A stretch of DNA of 64,000 bases from Lolium rigidum (taxonomy: Eukaryota; Streptophyta; Magnoliopsida; Poales; Poaceae): positions 90,747,276 through 90,811,275 of the forward strand of contig NC_061508.1 of the NCBI RefSeq assembly GCF_022539505.1, written 5' to 3'. The position numbers and the translations under genes were made by a program. Positions 58,495 to 64,000 of the stretch are shown here, piece after piece. Positions within the stretch are counted from its first letter, which is position 1, and each line of letters begins with the position of its first letter. Under the pieces are notes generated by a model. That model was not told where the DNA came from. It ran no database searches and saw only the letters and a program-made list of their open reading frames with translations.

Positions 58495-61080
58495 ACACTT
58501 TCTGCGCCTAGCTGAAAGGCGTTAAAGAAAGCGCTTATGGGAGACAACCCATATTTTTACTCCAGTATTTTTGTTTTATATTTGTATCTTGGAAGTTGTT
58601 TACTACTGTAGCAACCTCTCCTTATCTTAGTTTTGAGTTTTGTTGTGCCAAGTAAAGTCTTTGATAGAAAAGTAAGTACAAGATTTGGATTACTGCGCAG
58701 TTCCAGATTTCTTTGCTGTCACGAATTTGGGTCTATCTCCCTGTAGGTAGCTCAGAAAATTACGTCAATTTACGAGCATGATCCTCAGATATGTACGCAA
58801 CTTTCATTCAATTTGAGCATTTTCGTTTGAGCAAGTCTGGTGGCCTAATAAAATCCATCTTTACGGACCGTTCTGTTTTGACAGATTCTGTCTTTTATTT
58901 CGCATTGCCTCTTTTGCTATGTTGGATGAATTTCTTTGATCCACTAATGTCCAGTAGCTTTATGCAATGTCCAGAAGTGTTAAGAATGATTGTGTCACCT
59001 CTCGAACATGTGAATTTTTATTATGCACTAACCCTCTAATGAGTTGTTTCGAGTTTGGTGTGGAGGAAGTTTTCAAGGATCAAGAGAGGAGTATGATGCA
59101 ATATGATCAAGGAGAGTGAAAGCTCTAAGCTTGGGGATGCCCCGGTGGTTCGCCCTGCATATTTTAAGAAGACTCAAGCGTCTAAGCTTGGGGATGCCCA
59201 AGGCATCCCCTTCTTCATCGACAACATTATCAGAGTTCCTCCCCGAAACTATATTTTTATTCCGTCACATCTTATGTACTTTGCTTGGAGCGTCGGTTTG
59301 TTTTTGTTTTTTGTTTTGTTTGAATAAAATGGATCCTAGCATTCACTTTATGGGAGAGAGACACGCTCCGCTGTTGCATATGGACAAATATGTCCTTAGG
59401 CTCTACTCATAGTATTCATGGCGAAGTTTCTTCTTCGTTAAATTGTTATATGGTTGGAATTGGAAAATGATACATGTAGTAAATTGCTATAATGTCTTGG
59501 ATAATTTGATACTTGGCAATTGTTGTGCTCATGTTTAAGCTCTTGCATCATATACTTTGCACCCATTAATGAAGAAATACTTAGAGCTTGCTAATTTGGT
59601 TTGCATATTTGGTTTCTCTAGAGTCTAGATAACATCTAGTATTGAGTTTTGAACAACAAGGAAGACGGTATGGAGTCTTATAATGTTTACCATATGACTT
59701 TTATGTGAGTTTTGCTGTACCGTTCATCCTTGTGTTTGTTTCAATAACCTTGCTAGCCTAAACCTTGTATCGAGAGGGAATACTTCTCATGCATCCAAAA
59801 TACTTGAGCCAACCACTATGCCATTTGCGTCCACCATACCTACCTACTACATGGTATTTATCCGCCATTCCAAAGTAAATTGCTTGAGTGCTACCTTTAA
59901 AATTCCATCATTCACCTTTGCAATATATAGCTCATGGGACAAATAGCTTAAAAACTATTGTGGTATTGAATATGTACTTATGCACTTTATCTCTTATTAA
60001 GTTGCTTGTTGTGCGATAACCATGTTTCTGGGGACGCCATCAACTATTCTTTGTTGGATATCATGTGAGTTGCTATGCATGTCCGTCTTGTCTGAAGCAA
60101 GAGAGATCTACCACCTTCATGGTTGGAGCATGCATATTGTTAGAGAAGAACTTTGGGCCGCTAACTAAAGCCATGATTCATGGTGGAAGTTTCAGTTTGG
60201 ACATATATCCTCAATCTCATATGAGAATAATAATTGTTGCCACATGCTTATGCATTAAAGAGGAGTCCATTATCTGTTGTCCATGTTATCCCGGTATGGA
60301 TGTCTAAGTTGAGAATAATCAAAAGCGAGAAATCCAAAATGCGAGCTTTCTCCTTAGACCTTTGTACAGGGCGACATGGAGGTACCCCATTGTGACACTT
60401 GGTCAAAACATGTGCATTGCAAAGATCCGGTAGTCCAAGTTAATTAGGACAAGGTGCGGGCACTATTAGTATACTATGCATGAGACTTGCAACTTGTAAG
60501 ATATAATGTACATAACTCATATGCTTTATTACTACCGTTGACAAAATTGTTTCATGTTTTCAAAATAAAAGCTCTAGCACAAATATAGCAATCGATGTTT
60601 TCCTCTTTGAAGGACCATTCTCTTTACTTTTATGTTGAGTCAGTTCACCTATTTCTCTCCACCTCAAGAAGCAAACACTTGTGTGAACTGTGCATTGATT
60701 CCTACATATTTGCATATTGTACTTGTTATATTGCTCTATGTTGAAAATTATCCATGAGATATACATGTTACAAGTTGAAAGCAACCGCTGAAACTTAATC
60801 TTCCTTTGTGTTGCTTCAATGCCTTTACTTTGATTTATTGCTTTATGAGTTAACTCTTATGCAAGACTTATTGATGCTTGTCTTTAAGTACTATTCATGA
60901 AAAGTCTTTGCTTTATGATTCACTTGTTTACTCATGTCATTACCATTGTTTTGATCGCTGCATTCACTACATATGTTTACAAATAGTATGATCAAGGTTA
61001 TGATGGCATATCACTTGAGAAATTATCTTTGTTATCGTTTTACCTGCTCGGGACGAGCGAGAACTAAGCTTGGGGATGCT
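58495..61080 (+). mobile_element. Athila-type 3' non-coding region (element e)
   Basis: Matches 13175-15810 in the opposite orientation along its length. Contains gcgcttatgggagacaaccc after the stop, two internal ctaagcttggggatgc words (near 59126 and 59180), and ends ctaagcttggggatgct right before the LTR, the polypurine tract. A short plus-strand frame at 58791-59039 is not preserved in copy a. Confidence 0.85.
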
Positions 61081-61535
61081 TGATACGTCTCCGACGTATC
61101 GATAATTTCTTATGTTCTATGCCATATTATTGATGATACCTACATGTTTTATGCACACTTTATGTCATATTCGTGCATTTTCCGGAACTAACCTATTAAC
61201 AAGATGCCGAAGTGCCGGTTCTCGTTTTCTCGCTGTTTTTGGTTTCAGAAATCCTAGTAATGAAATATTCTCGAATTGGACGAAACAAAGACCCGGGGGC
61301 CTATTTTTCCACGGAGCTTCCGGAAGACCGAAGAACATACGAAGTGGGGCCACGAGGTGGCGACACCACGTGGCGGCGCGGCCCGGGGGGCCCGCGCCGC
61401 CCTATGGTGTGGCCCCCTCGTCCGGCCCCGACTCGCCCTTCCGCCTACTTAAAGCCTCCGTCGCGAAACCCCGATGCGAAAAAACCACGTATCCCCGGAA
61501 AACCCTTCCAGGAGGCGCGCCGCGGCGATCCCATG
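61081..61535 (+). repeat. Athila-type 3' LTR (copy f), truncated
   Basis: Starts TGATACGTCTCCGACGTATC and follows copy e until about 61535 (cccatgtcggtgattc), where similarity stops. Remaining LTR missing. Confidence 0.9.
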
Positions 61536-62006
61536 TCGGTGATTCTGACTTTGCAGAAACCCTTTCTTCAATTTGGCCTTCAAACCCCCGTGCCCGTTCT
61601 TTATGCCATAACATCCTGGTGTGCAAATGCTGAACTCCAGGTTTGATGAACTTCCAAGCAGATTGATTCATGATGTTCATGTTTATGTTGCTTAATTTGA
61701 ATCCTTCTTATGTTGTGAAAATTTATGATCTTGGAATGAAGGATAGAACTTCTATCTTGAATACTTAATACATCTTTAATGAACTTTATGCGGTTGCATC
61801 TCACCAAGCAATAGTTCATAGCTTTCGCTTATCTAACTCTGCATTATCATCTCTTAGCAATATAGATACTTGCTTTGAATATTTGATCTCAGCTCATATG
61901 CTTTACAAATAGTATGATCGATAGGTTCTGATGGCATGTCACTCGAGGGAAATTATCTGTGTTATGGTTTTACCTGCTCGGGACGGCGAACTAAACTTGG
62001 GATGCT
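61536..62006 (+). mobile_element. Second Athila-type 3' end after a broken junction
   Basis: From about 61885 (catatgctttacaaatagta) it matches the end of the 3' non-coding region and finishes with ctaaacttgggatgct before LTR copy g. 61536-61880 matches nothing else in the window that I can see. Confidence 0.6.
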
Positions 62007-63591
62007 TAGTACGTCTCCAACGTATGTCTGATAATTTCTTATGTTCCATGCCACATTATTGATGTTATCTACATGTTTTATGCACACTTTATGTCATATT
62101 AGTGCATTTCTAAGGAACTAACCTATTAACAAGATCTTGAAGTTGCCGAGTTACTGTTTCTGCATTTTTTGGTTTCAAGAAATCCTAGTAAGAAATATTC
62201 TCGGAATTGAGTGAAATCAAAGCCCAGGGGCCTATTTTCCCACGAGCTTCAGAAGTCGAGAAGGAGACGAAGAGGGGCCGGGGAGTGGCCACACCCTAAG
62301 CAGCGTGGCCCCATGTGCCAGCGGCGCACGATACATGGGGCCTCAGTGCCGCCTCTTGACCTGCCCTTCACAGCCTATAAATAGTCCCGTCAGCGAGAAC
62401 CCCACGATCCGAGAGCCACGTCACGGAAAACCTTCGCGAGCCTGCGTCGCCGCCGATCCCATCTCGGGGGATCCGGAGATCGCCTCCGACGCCTGCCTGG
62501 AAGGGAATCATCTCCGGAGGACTCTACGCCGCCATGGTCAGCCTCCCGGTAGTGATGGTGAGTAGTCTACCCCTGGACTATGGGTCCATAGCGGTAGCTA
62601 GATGGTTGTCTTCTCCCCATTGTGCTATCATTGTCGGATCTTGTAGGCTGCCTAACATGATCAAGATCATCTATACGTAATTCTATATGTTGCGTTTGTT
62701 GGGATCGATGAATAGAGAATACTTGTTATGTTGATTATCAAAGTTATATCTATGTGTTGTTTATGATCTTGCATGCTCTCGTTACTAGTAGATGCTCAGC
62801 CAAGTAGATGCTTGTAACTCCAAGAGGAGTACTTATGCTCGATAGTGGGTTCATGCACTGCATTGACACCTGGGACGGTGATGAGAAGTTCTAAGGTTGT
62901 GTTGTCTTGTTGCCACTAGGGATAAAACATTGATGCTATGTCCAAGGATGTAGTTGCTGATTACATTCGCACCATACTTAATGCAATTGTCATTGCTTGC
63001 AACTTAATATCTTGGAGGGTTCGGATGATAACTTTGAAGGTGGACTTTTAGGCATAGATGCACGTTGGATGGCGGTCTATGTACTTTGTCGTAATGCCCA
63101 ATTAAATCTCACTATACTCATCATGATATGTATGTGCATGGTCATGCTCTCTTTATTTGTCAATTGCCTAAGCTGTAATTTGTTCACCCAACATCTTTGA
63201 CCGTCTTATGGGAGAAGACACCTCTAGTGACTAGTGGACCCCGGTCCAATTCTCATACTCGAAATACAATCTGCAGCAATCTTTGTTTCTCTGTTTTCTC
63301 GTAAACAATCATCTTCCATGTCTGAGTTATCCTCTGTTACACAGCAAGCGGTGAGATTGACAACCTCAGCCATTTCGTTAGAGGCAAGTGTTTTGGTTGT
63401 GTTGTGCGGGTTCACGTTGGCGCCGGAATCTAGTGCGCCCTTTACATCGCCGTATCAACCTTCAACGTCTTCTTGGCTCCTCCTGGTTCGATAAACCTTG
63501 TTGGTTTCTTTACTGAGGAAAACTTTGCTGCTTGTCGCGTCATACCTTCCCTCTTGGGGTTCGCCCAACGAGCGTGAAATACACGCCATCA
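62007..63591 (+). repeat. Athila-type 3' LTR (copy g), diverged
   Basis: Starts tagtacgtctccaacgtatg (degenerate TGATACG) and ends acacgccatca at 63591. Many small indels compared with copies c and e suggest an older insertion or poor consensus. Confidence 0.85.
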
Positions 63592-64000
63592 GCCCTTCTT
63601 CTTCCCCATCTGCACTGCAGGCATTGCGTGCGTGGGCAATCGGCTCAATTCACGAATCATGATGTTAGAAGAAGGACGGTCCCAATGCTGTCCACGTAAG
63701 TCTTTGCTCTCTTGTTTCTCCATGGCATGACGCTCATATCTTTCCTCGTCTCGAACATCTTGAAGCGATGTCTCCTGGCGTCCCACACTTGCCCGGAGGG
63801 CAGTCTCTTTTTCCGTCTGCCCTTCGTCGTTGTATCGTCGCGGCCCGAGTAGATCTGACTCTGCCCATATTTGTTGAGAGGCGTCGGAGAAGTGGGTGAT
63901 ATCGCACATTCTTCAAACTACTCTTTCTGGCATTCTTAGCGGTGCCATCGTGAGGACGATCGCGTGGAGCAGCCTCCTCTTTTTATCGCCCACTACGGGC
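63592..64000 (-). pseudogene. Charged ORF fragment, probable gypsy gag
   Basis: A minus-strand frame at 63589-63909 begins MCDITHFSDASQQIWAESDL and is rich in Arg, Glu, Asp and Gln (DVRDEERYERHAMEKQESKD). No zinc knuckle or enzyme motif. LTR copy g abuts it, so it is probably part of the element into which that one jumped. The frame may extend beyond the window edge in another phase. Confidence 0.35.

Noticed and set aside
58791..59039. 82-codon frame in the 3' block of element e as a possible envelope-like gene
   Set aside because: The matching region of element a has stops and shifts, so there is no sign of coding constraint.

Overview
This window looks like repeat-rich intergenic DNA from a large Pooideae grass genome (Triticeae or Poeae/Aveneae; I cannot fix the genus). 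The reasons are an Angela/BARE-type copia LTR, several Athila-clade LTRs with the tRNA-Asp type primer site, a CRM-type chromovirus, CACTA and PIF/Harbinger fragments, and one gene closely resembling rice RCI-1 lipoxygenase. Two blocks of exactly 100 N (6092-6191 and 18230-18329) mark scaffold joins, so order and orientation of the piece between them are uncertain.

Layout. 1-6091: a gypsy gag-like coiled-coil fragment, a minus-strand LTR with downstream gag leader, then an Athila-clade pol with a third ORF. 6192-11580: CACTA-like sequence, a LINE RNase H scrap between two GA microsatellites, GC-rich non-coding DNA and the 3' end of a copia element. 11581-18229: two minus-strand Athila-type elements, one nested in the other. 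19691-27929: a complete non-coding LTR element with 3.86-kb LTRs, only 511 bp of internal DNA, and a 5-bp target duplication. 28160-32630: a CACTA end, a LINE C-terminal fragment, and a broken B3-domain gene lying between inverted transposon-like ends and capped by a solo LTR. 33.7-34.5 kb: a decayed Harbinger transposase. 35.3-37.7 kb: a tandem duplication with a MITE in one copy only.

38206-43008 (+) holds the only gene that looks intact: a four-exon plastidial type-2 13-lipoxygenase of 927 residues with all five iron ligands. Its third intron carries perfect, mutually exclusive hairpins.

43.2-64 kb is a nest of retrotransposons: a CRM-type chromovirus (minus) interrupted by an Athila-type element, itself interrupted by an Angela copia LTR (which carries a Tourist MITE), itself interrupted by a pol-less Athila derivative, followed by a second related 3' end. 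Apart from the lipoxygenase there is no gene network here; the rest is the history of mobile elements and their relics.
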